From Alicyclobacillus sp. ALC3 (GTDB lineage: Bacteria > Bacillota > Bacilli > Alicyclobacillales > Alicyclobacillaceae): a stretch of 64,000 bases of DNA. Positions within the stretch are counted from its first letter, which is position 1, and each line of letters opens with the position of its first letter. Below, in pieces: positions 8,738 to 16,560 of this stretch. A program made the translations under genes and the position numbers. The DNA lies in the NCBI RefSeq assembly GCF_028751195.1, contig NZ_CP066784.1:2790001-2854000 (forward strand). The letters are read 5' to 3'. The notes below the pieces were generated by a model that searched no databases, was not told the DNA's origin, and was given only the letters and a program-made list of their open reading frames with translations.

Positions 8738-9271
8738 TTAGTTAATCTTTTCCCACATACGATGTGCCCACTCCATCTCGAGTTCCCACTGCATTTTCAT
8801 GTGTTCCATAATGTTGAGTGAATTGGACATGTCAGATGGGATGGTGGATTCGCGTTGTTTCAAATCCTCAATTTCATGTTCGATGTGGTACACGTGCGTT
8901 TGACATACGTGAATGAAGTGCTCTATCAAGTGCATCTGTTCATCGGTGGTCAGAAAATCCAAAAAGGCAAACTTGAACCCAAAGATTCTTCGATAGTCTC
9001 CAAGGTTTGATGTCGTATCCATCATCAGTTTATAGAACCGCTGCCTTCCCAACTCCGTAATTTGGAAGGTCTTGTGTCGCTGTATCCTTTCTTGGGACGG
9101 ACCTTCCACCGCTTCGATAAATCCCTTTTGTTCCAACTTGTCGAAGAGCGGATACAACCTGCCGCTGCTGATTTTTGCATAAGGACCAATCATATCGTTG
9201 ATGATTTTCGCAATGCGATAGCCGTGCGACAACGAGCGCATGAGAAAGCCGAGAATAATCAGTTCATACAT
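8738..9271 (-). CDS. PadR-family transcriptional regulator
   Basis: A 177-residue protein. The N-terminal winged helix begins MYELIILGFL and continues with SHGYRIAKIIND and the wing SSGRLYPLFDKLEQKGFIE. The C-terminal helices (residues ~90-175) form the Vir_act_alpha_C dimer arm. ATG 9271 is chosen because GGGGGTGA lies 7 nt before it; a longer frame begins at 9313. The gene is upstream of the MFS pump in one operon. An inverted repeat over the promoter (9301-9323) is a likely autoregulatory operator. Confidence 0.9.
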   Translation of the reverse strand: MYELIILGFLMRSLSHGYRIAKIINDMIGPYAKISSGRLYPLFDKLEQKGFIEAVEGPSQERIQRHKTFQITELGRQRFYKLMMDTTSNLGDYRRIFGFKFAFLDFLTTDEQMHLIEHFIHVCQTHVYHIEHEIEDLKQRESTIPSDMSNSLNIMEHMKMQWELEMEWAHRMWEKIN

Positions 9272-9300
9272 AGATTCACCCCCTGATGTTTGTCGTTCAA

Positions 9301-9323
9301 TGATATTATACAAAGATATATCA
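9301..9323 (-). promoter_or_regulatory. candidate PadR operator over the operon -10 box
   Basis: A perfect inverted repeat TGATAT / ATATCA with an 11-nt centre. It contains TATAAT (plus 9305-9310) in minus orientation, a consensus -10 box about 35 nt before the padR start. Repressor bound here would block RNA polymerase. Confidence 0.5.
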
Positions 9324-9905
9324 CAGTGTTATAACATACGCAAATGTCTTCGTCTTGGCGAATCGTGTTACGCACGAGGCCGGCATAATCAATAAATTAT
9401 CGAACAGCGCACTCTCTACCTGGCGAAATGCAAAAAACCCACACTTCACACCTCGCAGTTCTCCACCTAGATTCGTCTAATCCGCGTTGTATCAGCGCTT
9501 TTGGCTGTCCACGTGTTGCCAAGCGCAACGGACAAACTGCCCGAGAGTGGTTAGAGACACATTGTGCTGAAATGGCCTACGTGGTCATGTGCACCTTCCG
9601 CAAATGACCGACTACCTTGTCATCTGCAGAAAGTCTGCATCTTACAAGCTGCAAATGACCAGGTGCATTTTTGAGAATCCTTGCGTAGCAAGGGGTGAAG
9701 TGGTCAAAGTGGAGCCGCTTTTGCGCGAATTTTCGATATGAAAACACACGAAAGGGGGACAACGTCCGAAGACGTTGCTGTGAGCTATAAAGAGGTCGGG
9801 GACTTACAAATTGTATGCAATCACAACGGAGCCCTTGGTGAGGGCGACCCGTTAGGGTCGGACTTGCCAAGGGCGGACTATCGGTAGGCGCAAAACCAAC
9901 GCGGT
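9324..9905. other. intergenic region with hairpins, probably mobile-element debris
   Basis: No credible gene is present. A near-perfect 10-bp inverted repeat (GGTCATGTGC 9583-9592 / GCAAATGACC 9600-9609, one mismatch) is followed by a second copy of GCAAATGACC at 9652-9661. A nested hairpin follows at 9831-9874. The structures lead directly into the TnpB remnant, so this stretch may be the former end or internal RNA of an IS element. Confidence 0.45.
9831..9874 (+). ncRNA. nested stem-loop next to the TnpB remnant (possible IS-encoded structured RNA)
   Basis: Outer stem GCCCTTGG (9831-9838) pairs with CCAAGGGC (9867-9874). Inner stem CGACCC (9845-9850) pairs with GGGTCG (9855-9860) around a GTTA tetraloop. 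Fourteen exact pairs in 44 nt without mismatches suggest selection for structure. IS605/IscB elements encode omegaRNAs, but TnpB omegaRNA normally lies 3' of the gene and this lies 5'. Identity is therefore open. Confidence 0.4.
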
Positions 9906-10220
9906 CTAGTGCAACAGACTCTGCGCCGTATAAAGCAAATCGAACTTATCGGAGCACTCATGTATCACTACGGACTCCTTGCTTTTGAAAATCTGAACGT
10001 GCAAGGAATGTTGAGAAATCACCACCTTGCCAAAAGCATTGTTGATGCGTCTTGGAATCAACTCGTACACTACACCACGCACAAAGCGGAAGAAGCTGGT
10101 CGTCGTGTCGTACTGGTCGATCCCAAAACACGAGTCAACAATGTTCGAATTGCGGTGAAATAGACCCCAAGAAACTGTCTGAGCGTATACACAGGTGCGA
10201 GCATTGTGGCTATAGAAGTG
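9906..10220 (+). pseudogene. TnpB (IS200/IS605 OrfB) remnant, frameshifted and truncated
   Basis: The frame begins inside the protein with YHYGLLAFENLNVQGM (RuvC-II Glu in FENL) and HLAKSIVDASWNQL, then GRRVVLVDPK. A one-base loss in the A-run near 10130 shifts the frame. The next frame continues NTSQQCSNCGE and RIHRCEHCGYRS, the four-Cys zinc ribbon. The N-terminal two thirds and the final RuvC-III DRDxNAA motif are missing. The right end is fused to the broken secreted-protein gene on the other strand. It cannot be active. Confidence 0.8.
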
Positions 10221-10221
10221 A

Positions 10222-10567
10222 ATCGGCAGCGTTTGACCAGGGTACACGTCGTGGAGCAAGACCCCGAACAGTGGCTGGATTCCACCGGAGACGTGTACTT
10301 GGTGTCCGCCTTGCCACACTGTGGTCTGAATCGCTGTGGGGCTCCCATGAGCGAGGTAGGCCGACCATGTGTTGGTGCCGGTGTTTGTCATGACCACGGT
10401 GCCGGGGTAGGTCATCCCTGGGGCAATGGTACTGACGGGCGTCGGTGTCGAGTATGGGCTGGCTGTGGTGTAGAGACCGACGGCATCAAACCGCGCCTGT
10501 GCGCCACGTCGTAGGACGGCGAAGAGGAGGAGGCAAATGGCTTTCTTCGCAGCCGAGCCGGTCGCAT
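10222..10567 (-). pseudogene. broken gene for a secreted Ig-like-domain protein
   Basis: ATG 10567 gives MRPARLRRK. A single-base frameshift then leads into AICLLLFAVL and AQARF, which together make a convincing signal peptide with an AQA cleavage site. The mature part reads YTTASPYSTPTPV, then APGMTYPGTVVMTNTGTNTW, resembling the Ig-like modules found in extracellular proteins. The frame is cut at about 10222 where TnpB sequence begins. It lies downstream of, and in the same direction as, the membrane protein gene at 10714-12495. Two lesions (frameshift and truncation) argue for a dead gene. Confidence 0.55.
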
Positions 10568-10713
10568 GGCTTCACCGTTTGGTATTGTTTGTCCCGCCAC
10601 AACTCCCCGACCCCTTACCTTCATGTGACACCTCTATCTGTACTCTAGCATTCAGTTGCCGTTCAATGATGGACTACGTACACTTTATCACCATTTCTGT
10701 CGAAATCAGAGAC

Positions 10714-12495
10714 TTATTGTCGTGATGCGGACACCACGTCCGGCCGATGTACGGTCCAAAGTTTTGAACCGTCTGCAGTGACCATGGGTATGCCGCAGGA
10801 TTGAGACAGGGCGTATTCCAGCGACGGTGGCAGTGGCCGAGTGTACCCGGTTAGCCACAAGATGTAGGAAGGGTGGCGTACTCGCAAAAACGCCCTCAGT
10901 TTCGCCAACGCTTGTGCATCGGTAAGGGTATTGAAGTCGGGCGAATACAGGAATCTATTTGGGAAAGACGTTTCCAGGGTCCCCCAACTGGCTGCAGAGG
11001 TGTACGGGAACCCGTATACATTGGTCACAGGGAAGGGGTATCCGGCGGTTGCCAAAGCGGACATTACGCTCCCGAATTGCAAATACGCATCCATAATAAC
11101 TGTTGTCGGACGGCTACCAATCGTAGCCCTAACAACTCCAGGCTCTGTTAGGAGGCGGGAGGATGGCGGGGCCGCAAGGCTGGGGAAGCTTAGCGTTGGC
11201 ATCCACAGCACAATGCTGGCGATGACGATGGCCAACGAAGTTATTTGTGGCATGAGGCGGCCCCTGCTATTGTTGGTCCAGTGGTCGAGGCCTAGAACGA
11301 CGAGAGCGACAAGTGCAATGTCTTCGTACATTGAGAACCGGCCAGCAGTTGCTTGTCCGAGGAGCGGGATTCGGTCAACCACCGACCACGGCAGTTGGAC
11401 GTTTGTGACGACTCCATCCACGTGCAAGTAGGGTCCCATCGACAGCACGCTCGCAAACACACCCATGAACAGCAAGAGCCATGTCCACCGCTTCTTCCGC
11501 GCCGTAAAGAGGGCGAGAGTCGCACCGACAAGCATCGCGACACTGAGATATGCCCCCATCTCAGACACGCCACCCGTGAAATGGTTGACGATGTGAGTGG
11601 ACAGGGGCGTGTGGACCCATTGGGCTGGAGTCGGGATTAGGAAGCTGAGGATGTCGGAGACCCATGTATTCGGTGGCATGATGTGCGCATAGGGTCCGTG
11701 CGGTGCCTGCAGGAATGTCAGCACGCCGGGAGAAGCGAACACGAGGATGGTGATGGCGGCTATGACCAACACGCGAGTGTACGGACGTAGATGAGTGCGA
11801 AACTCCTTCCAATAGGTCGGCAACGAAATGACGAGAAGGACGCCGCCCATGAATACAAACGTGGCGAACACCTCTAGGGATGTGTAGAACAGGGCAGTGA
11901 ACAGGAGACCCATTATCACCCCGTCCCACACAGATTGCCTGTGAGCACGCACGTAGCGAACTGTCATCCACGCAATGGAAAGTACAATGGTACAGGACAT
12001 TGAGAAGTTGATGTGGCCGTCCACCAACTGGTTGACGGAAAACGGGTTGACCTCTAACAAAAGCCCTCCAAGGAACGCTAGCCAAGGACTCACGCCGATG
12101 GCTCTGAACAGCAGGAATCCCAGTACTCCCGCCAAGAAGAGGGAGGTGGCTACCACAACATTGAAGGTAAATACAGGGTTGGCGATATACACGAGTGGGC
12201 CAAACAGGACCGATTCCGTCAACACCGAGGTGTTCGTCATCAGATTGAGTCCGGAGGGATAGTTCAACAGATTGGTCGTCAAGGGATTTTGCCTATGTAC
12301 GACTGCGTGCCAGAACCACCCCAAATACCACATGAACTGTCCGGAATCCTGATTGTCACCCACATAGAATGTCAATGGATGATGTATCGGGGAGCGTTCG
12401 ATCATCAGGACAGGAATCAGATAGGCGCACACGAGAAACGCACCAAAATAGATTCGAAAGCGAGTCGGTCGTGGAACTCGTTCTAGTAGCAGCAA
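10714..12495 (-). CDS. polytopic membrane protein, glycosyltransferase-like (GT-C type), unknown substrate
   Basis: A 593-residue protein with about eleven hydrophobic helices over residues 15-430 and an extracytoplasmic C-terminal domain of ~150 residues. The first loop carries YVGDNQDSGQFMWYLGWF, where acidic residues sit where GT-C enzymes (GT39, ArnT-like) place their catalytic Asp. Start is TTG 12495, supported by AAAGGAGA six nt before it. The reading suggests a lipid-linked sugar transferase acting outside the membrane, but no family is certain. Downstream in the same direction lies the broken secreted-protein gene. Confidence 0.6.
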   Translation of the reverse strand: MLLLERVPRPTRFRIYFGAFLVCAYLIPVLMIERSPIHHPLTFYVGDNQDSGQFMWYLGWFWHAVVHRQNPLTTNLLNYPSGLNLMTNTSVLTESVLFGPLVYIANPVFTFNVVVATSLFLAGVLGFLLFRAIGVSPWLAFLGGLLLEVNPFSVNQLVDGHINFSMSCTIVLSIAWMTVRYVRAHRQSVWDGVIMGLLFTALFYTSLEVFATFVFMGGVLLVISLPTYWKEFRTHLRPYTRVLVIAAITILVFASPGVLTFLQAPHGPYAHIMPPNTWVSDILSFLIPTPAQWVHTPLSTHIVNHFTGGVSEMGAYLSVAMLVGATLALFTARKKRWTWLLLFMGVFASVLSMGPYLHVDGVVTNVQLPWSVVDRIPLLGQATAGRFSMYEDIALVALVVLGLDHWTNNSRGRLMPQITSLAIVIASIVLWMPTLSFPSLAAPPSSRLLTEPGVVRATIGSRPTTVIMDAYLQFGSVMSALATAGYPFPVTNVYGFPYTSAASWGTLETSFPNRFLYSPDFNTLTDAQALAKLRAFLRVRHPSYILWLTGYTRPLPPSLEYALSQSCGIPMVTADGSKLWTVHRPDVVSASRQ

Positions 12496-12762
12496 GGGTG
12501 TCTCCTTTGCGCGTCAATAGTCTTCCCAGCACACTGTATCACTGTGCGTGGCGAAGTGTGAGACCTGTTATTGATTCATCCGAAATTATCTGTTCTATGA
12601 CTGGATTTTTATTCCTGTCGCCGTCTCCCGTGCACTCGTGTCAGCAGGATGCAGGATGCAGGATGCAGGATGCAGGATGCGATGGTTCCGTAAACAATTC
12701 ACTATCTTGTGCATGCGCCTGTTGTGTGGGGAAGTGTAGCTTGGCCCTGAGTGCACTTTGGC
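12496..12762. other. intergenic DNA with a GCAGGAT heptamer array
   Basis: Divergent gap between the membrane protein and the SatD-like operon. It holds five perfect tandem copies of GCAGGAT at 12644-12678. No gene is supported. Confidence 0.6.
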
Positions 12763-12815
12763 ATACAACTTTAGGTCAATTGCATTCAGGAATACAACTT
12801 TGCTAGAATTGCATT
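12763..12815 (+). promoter_or_regulatory. two direct repeats over the promoter (candidate operator)
   Basis: ATACAACTTT-N5-AATTGCATT occurs at 12763-12786 and 12792-12815. The period is 29 bp and 19 of the 24 positions are identical, the five differences falling in the central spacer. The copies overlap the -35 and -10 boxes of the downstream operon. A DNA-binding protein, possibly the HTH-bearing first gene product, would be expected to bind both. Confidence 0.55.
12780..12809 (+). promoter_or_regulatory. promoter of the SatD-like operon
   Basis: TTGCAT at 12780-12785, an 18-nt spacer, and TGCTAGAAT with TAGAAT at 12804-12809 (extended -10). It lies ~70 nt before the first start codon. Confidence 0.6.
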
Positions 12816-12876
12816 GTAGGGTGCAACGGAAGACGCATCGCGGTCAGCCGATGGCAGAAACGTCGAGGTGGGCTGA

Positions 12877-13653
12877 ATGGGAGTTTCCGGATCGGTCTTT
12901 ATCATGGATGTTGCGCGGTCGAGTCGGATGAGCAATCCGACGGACCTCACGGACTTCTTGAAGTTTACAGTAGCTTGGGTGCGTGCTGTTGCTGCGCGCA
13001 CCTCTGACTCAATTTCTCTCTCGCACCGCTTCGGAGATGAAATTCTCCTCGTGACGAGGGGGGCTGAGGGGGCCTATGTCCTCGCCTTCTACATCATGGC
13101 GACTTGGCCATTTCCAGAGCACTTGCCGTACTTCGGTGTCGGGTATGGTGACCTGCGGACGGAATTTCCGCGTGACGAAGACCTGGAGGTTTGGAACAGT
13201 CCTGTGGTGAAACAGGCCAGGACCGCCGCTGATATGTTGAAGCACGAGAAGCCTGCGAACCGCCCATGGCTGCTGTTTAGCACAGACGACCTCGCTACAG
13301 GAGACCTACTGAATGAATACGCGCTCATTCAGGACCGGTTTTTCCGCATGCAAACCCATGCCGACCACCTGGCTGCCGCGATTTACACGATACGAGATGT
13401 TCAGGCGTGGGTCGCGGAGAAGTTGGGGAAGAGTCGGTCCACCATCTCTCGACAGGTACGAAAGTCGAATGCAGATGTCATCATCGCAACGAAGAACCGC
13501 GTCGTCTCCGTTCTGCACGAACTAGGCCGGTTGAGTGAAGATAGCGCAGGTGCGCTGAATCCGAGAGTCCTGGAAAATCACATCCAGCACGAGCTGACGA
13601 GTCGCACGCAGGAAATTCTCCGCTCCTCACAGAGAGGGGCAAAAGACGGCTAG
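12877..13653 (+). CDS. SatD-like protein with an internal helix-turn-helix
   Basis: A 258-residue protein. The N-terminal half has SatD-type strands: SVFIMDVARSSRM near residues 6-18 and HRFGDEILLVTRG near 48-60, followed by FGVGYGDL and WNSPVVKQARTAAD. Residues ~165-200 hold a helix-turn-helix (VAEKLGKSRSTISRQVRKS). This would be a SatD-fold sensor or enzyme domain fused to a DNA-binding domain. ATG 12877 has GAGGTGGG upstream. It heads an operon with a true SatD gene and a DUF3307 membrane gene. The direct repeats at the promoter make autoregulation plausible. The function is unknown. Confidence 0.6.
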   Translation: MGVSGSVFIMDVARSSRMSNPTDLTDFLKFTVAWVRAVAARTSDSISLSHRFGDEILLVTRGAEGAYVLAFYIMATWPFPEHLPYFGVGYGDLRTEFPRDEDLEVWNSPVVKQARTAADMLKHEKPANRPWLLFSTDDLATGDLLNEYALIQDRFFRMQTHADHLAAAIYTIRDVQAWVAEKLGKSRSTISRQVRKSNADVIIATKNRVVSVLHELGRLSEDSAGALNPRVLENHIQHELTSRTQEILRSSQRGAKDG

Positions 13654-13715
13654 TCGTAGCGGGATCGAATAGGGCATATATCTCCGGGGAAAGATATCAC
13701 CTTGGGGGTATCCGG

Positions 13716-14096
13716 ATGGCGGAGTACTGCGCAATCGTGTTCGATCTGAAAAACTCGAGAGGCCTCGCCAATCGGTCGCAGGTGCAGGGAGTCCTCATCG
13801 AGTCCATGAAAAAATACAACGACCAGTTTGCAGACAGAATTGCAGCTCCTTTTCTTGTTATACTGGGAGATGAATGGCAGGGTCTCCTTCGACCGGACGC
13901 AGACTATCAACACACTATCGACTTTTTCCAGTCAGCACTGCAACTCCCGTTTTACGTAGGCGTAGGTGTCGGGGAATGTACGGTTTTCAGCGCGGAGTTG
14001 ACGGTTAATCAACTCGACGGCCCCGCCTTTTACAAGGCTCGCCAGGCACTCAAGTTCGCCAAGCACCACGGTTACACGAAGGTCTATATTGAGTGA
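13716..14096 (+). CDS. SatD family protein
   Basis: A 126-residue protein matching the SatD family, named for the sat (secretion and acid tolerance) locus of Streptococcus mutans. The two signature strands are CAIVFDLKNSR near residue 5-15 and VILGDEWQGLL near 48-58. A Gly-rich strand (FYVGVGVGE) and the AFYKARQALKFAK helix follow. It lies 62 bp after the SatD-like/HTH gene, and only 15 bp before the DUF3307 gene. The biochemical role is not established. Asp and Glu on neighbouring strands recall palm-domain nucleotidyl cyclases, but that is my inference. Confidence 0.8.
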   Translation: MAEYCAIVFDLKNSRGLANRSQVQGVLIESMKKYNDQFADRIAAPFLVILGDEWQGLLRPDADYQHTIDFFQSALQLPFYVGVGVGECTVFSAELTVNQLDGPAFYKARQALKFAKHHGYTKVYIE

Positions 14097-14111
14097 ACGA
14101 GGCTGATTCAC

Positions 14112-15050
14112 TTGCTCATCTCCCTCTACCTCTTGTCTCATTTAATTGGCGACTTCCCCTTGCAATCTGACCTTATGGTTGCTTTGAAAGCAAAGCGGCC
14201 GTGGTACGCGAGTTCGCTCGTGCCACACGCTGCTGTCCATTTCCTGCTTGCCGTGCTGTTCACTCTACCTTATCTCGTCGTCGCAAATCAGGGGTGGCGA
14301 ATCCTTGGTGTGAGCGTAGTCAGCGCGGTGTTGCACCTGGTGATAGACTTTGGCAAGGTTCGAATAGATGGCCAGGTACAGGATTGCGGCGGGTTCAGCG
14401 CCTGGGTCAACAACGCAGTGTTACGACTCGTCCCGGCACTACACCCGGGCGAGTCGGCGACGAAACAAGAGGTCCAAGCTGCGTCAGTGTCAGCGAGGAA
14501 GCGCGAGGTCCGGACTGCGCCGCCGTCGAAGCACGAAGTCCGGTTTACCCGGCTGGGATTGTTCGTGCTGGACCAACTGGCTCACGTCGCAGCCATCGTC
14601 TTTGCCGTTTGGCTGTTCGAACCTAGCCTACTCGCGCGAACGATGCAGTACCCCTCCGCAGTCATCGCAGGTCAGCACCCGTTCTTATCCCCCGCGCAGA
14701 GCATGTTGGCCATCGTGATTGTCCTGTTGTACGCAACCACCGTGAGCGGCGTCATTGTTCAGACGCTCACCTCGCCTGCGCCATCGGCTGAGGCAACCTC
14801 CGCACAGGGGCAGGAACCGGAGGTTCCTCGAGGTAAGCTGATTGGGTACCTCGAACGTATTTTTGTCGTCTGTGCTCTCTGTATGGGGGCATACACGATG
14901 ATCCCCCTAGTTGTGGGCGCCAAATCTCTTGTCCGCTTCAAAAAATTCGATAGCCCAGGGTGGGCTGAGTACTTCCTGGTCGGAACGCTCGGTTCGATTC
15001 TCTGCGGCACCCTGTCCGGGCTGGCTCTGAGGTTTCTGCTGCACCTGTGA
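14112..15050 (+). CDS. DUF3307 membrane protein
   Basis: A 312-residue protein. The N-terminal DUF3307 signature reads LISLYLLSHLIGDFPLQSD, then SLVPHAAVHFLLAV and VLHLVIDFGKVRI, with the conserved H, D and Q residues in helices 1-4. An extra ~40-residue linker rich in Ala, Lys and Arg precedes three or four more helices. TTG 14112 is the start, with CGAGG 9 nt upstream. DUF3307 genes very often follow satD, as here. Function is unknown; a membrane partner of the SatD proteins is likely. Confidence 0.75.
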   Translation: MLISLYLLSHLIGDFPLQSDLMVALKAKRPWYASSLVPHAAVHFLLAVLFTLPYLVVANQGWRILGVSVVSAVLHLVIDFGKVRIDGQVQDCGGFSAWVNNAVLRLVPALHPGESATKQEVQAASVSARKREVRTAPPSKHEVRFTRLGLFVLDQLAHVAAIVFAVWLFEPSLLARTMQYPSAVIAGQHPFLSPAQSMLAIVIVLLYATTVSGVIVQTLTSPAPSAEATSAQGQEPEVPRGKLIGYLERIFVVCALCMGAYTMIPLVVGAKSLVRFKKFDSPGWAEYFLVGTLGSILCGTLSGLALRFLLHL

Positions 15051-15144
15051 TGGGTGGACAAGCGGGTTGGACGCCACGGATGGGATAGGCATGTCGTGAC
15101 ACCTGTCCCTCGTCTCGCATGTCCACTGCGAAAACATATGCTGC

Positions 15145-16173
15145 TCACATCAGCACCTTCGGTTCATCCCCGGTCAAAAAGTCAAACCAGCGCTGGCGGA
15201 AGCGCACCTGCGGCGCGTCCGCCGGGACGTGGGCTTCCATGCGGAGTGCCTCCGGGATGGGACGAGGGTGTTGGCTCTCCACCACTGCCTGGTCTTCGCG
15301 CAAAATCTTGCGGCTGTAGTTGGAGAAGATGCGGCTCATCCCCGGGACGTGCTTGGCGAACGTCCGGCCGGCAAACCCGAATATCCTCGTGTGGTTGCTG
15401 TCGATCGGCGAGAACACTACGTAGTTGATGAACTGGGCGTTAGTCGAGCTGTCCGGGCGCAACATCCACTGCTGCGGGAACCGGTACTCGAGCAGTCCGC
15501 CGCCGTTGTGGATGGAGATGACGTCAGGGGACCCCGCAGCTTCGAACTGCATCTTCTTGATCTCGGCGGGAACGCGCCGGCCGATGGTCTTCTTGTGCAC
15601 GAATGCAAGGTGTGCCACGTCGAGCACGCTCTCCACGACGCGTGTGAGGTGCGCCCGCCACTCCTCGTCGTACGGAGCGAGGACAAAGCGCGGGTCGTTC
15701 AGCTCGGGAAAGACATTCAGAGCGGGCGCTTTGTCTTTGTCGCATGGGGCGTCACCTCCTGCGTCGCTCGGATACACCCAGATGAGTTGAGCCTCTTCTC
15801 GCACAGGATAGGCTCTGACGCGGGCAAAGTCCGGGACTGGCCTGTTCGGGTGGGCGGGGATGTGTTCACACATGCCCGATTCGGCAAACTCCCAGCCGTG
15901 ATACGCGCACTGCAGGCGTCCGTTGACGCACTTCCCCAGTGATAAATCTGCCCCACGATGCGCACAGTAAGCTTCGAGGCAGCGAACCTGTCCCCTTCTG
16001 TCTCTATACAGCACGAAGTCACGGCCGACGAGGCGGCGCTTGATTGGCTTGCCTTTGAGTTCCTTCGACCACGCCACCGGATACCACGCTACAGGGAACA
16101 CCCTCTCGTCGCTCGGCAGCTTCTCTATGGGGGTTGCACGCTTGGGGGCGACAACCGACTCCGTCATCACCAT
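15145..16173 (-). CDS. Rieske non-heme iron oxygenase, alpha-subunit type
   Basis: A 342-residue protein. The Rieske [2Fe-2S] ligands are Cys70-x-His72 (CAHRGAD) and Cys89-x2-His92 (CAYHGW). The mononuclear iron site is in the pattern D185-VA-H188-LAFV-H193. This is the chlorophyllide-a-oxygenase/vanillate-demethylase-like group of oxygenases, which hydroxylate or demethylate aromatic or cyclic compounds. ATG 16173 has AGGAGG seven nt before it. No reductase or ferredoxin gene is adjacent, so electrons must come from elsewhere. The gene converges on the SatD operon and diverges from the APC permease cluster. Confidence 0.88.
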   Translation of the reverse strand: MVMTESVVAPKRATPIEKLPSDERVFPVAWYPVAWSKELKGKPIKRRLVGRDFVLYRDRRGQVRCLEAYCAHRGADLSLGKCVNGRLQCAYHGWEFAESGMCEHIPAHPNRPVPDFARVRAYPVREEAQLIWVYPSDAGGDAPCDKDKAPALNVFPELNDPRFVLAPYDEEWRAHLTRVVESVLDVAHLAFVHKKTIGRRVPAEIKKMQFEAAGSPDVISIHNGGGLLEYRFPQQWMLRPDSSTNAQFINYVVFSPIDSNHTRIFGFAGRTFAKHVPGMSRIFSNYSRKILREDQAVVESQHPRPIPEALRMEAHVPADAPQVRFRQRWFDFLTGDEPKVLM

Positions 16174-16382
16174 GGCGATTCCTCCTGTGCTCAGGGAGAT
16201 TAATTAACCGTATAGTATAATATTGTGCCGCAGGTTGCAAATAGAACTTCCGGTCTGGGCGGTGGAGGTGGTAAAGGACACGCGTGAGTATGGCGCGTCC
16301 TGGTTGCACGGAGCGGGTGGGCGCGTCAGAATGATTGAAACCATCTATATATTGATTGAAAATGATTGGTATTTGAATGTAG

Positions 16383-16412
16383 TTGACTGAATAAGTTTAA
16401 ATGATCTAATAT
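16383..16412 (+). promoter_or_regulatory. promoter of the APC permease cluster with flanking inverted repeat
   Basis: TTGACT (16383-16388), 18-nt spacer, TAATAT (16407-16412). TTGACTG (16383-16389) and CAGTCAA (16414-16420) form a 7-bp inverted repeat that brackets the core promoter, a possible operator for the DeoR regulator encoded in the cluster. The gap 16174-16560 holds no gene. Confidence 0.6.
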
Positions 16413-16560
16413 ACAGTCAATACGGATGACTGAATTATGCGCGGACAAGATTCTTCACTCACAGCAGGTGCGCACGGCACAACGGTCGTCTAGCTGAGAA
16501 AGGAGGTTCCCGGAAGGTTTATGGGTAGGAGTGAAAACCATATGAAGTGGAGTGAAAAGG

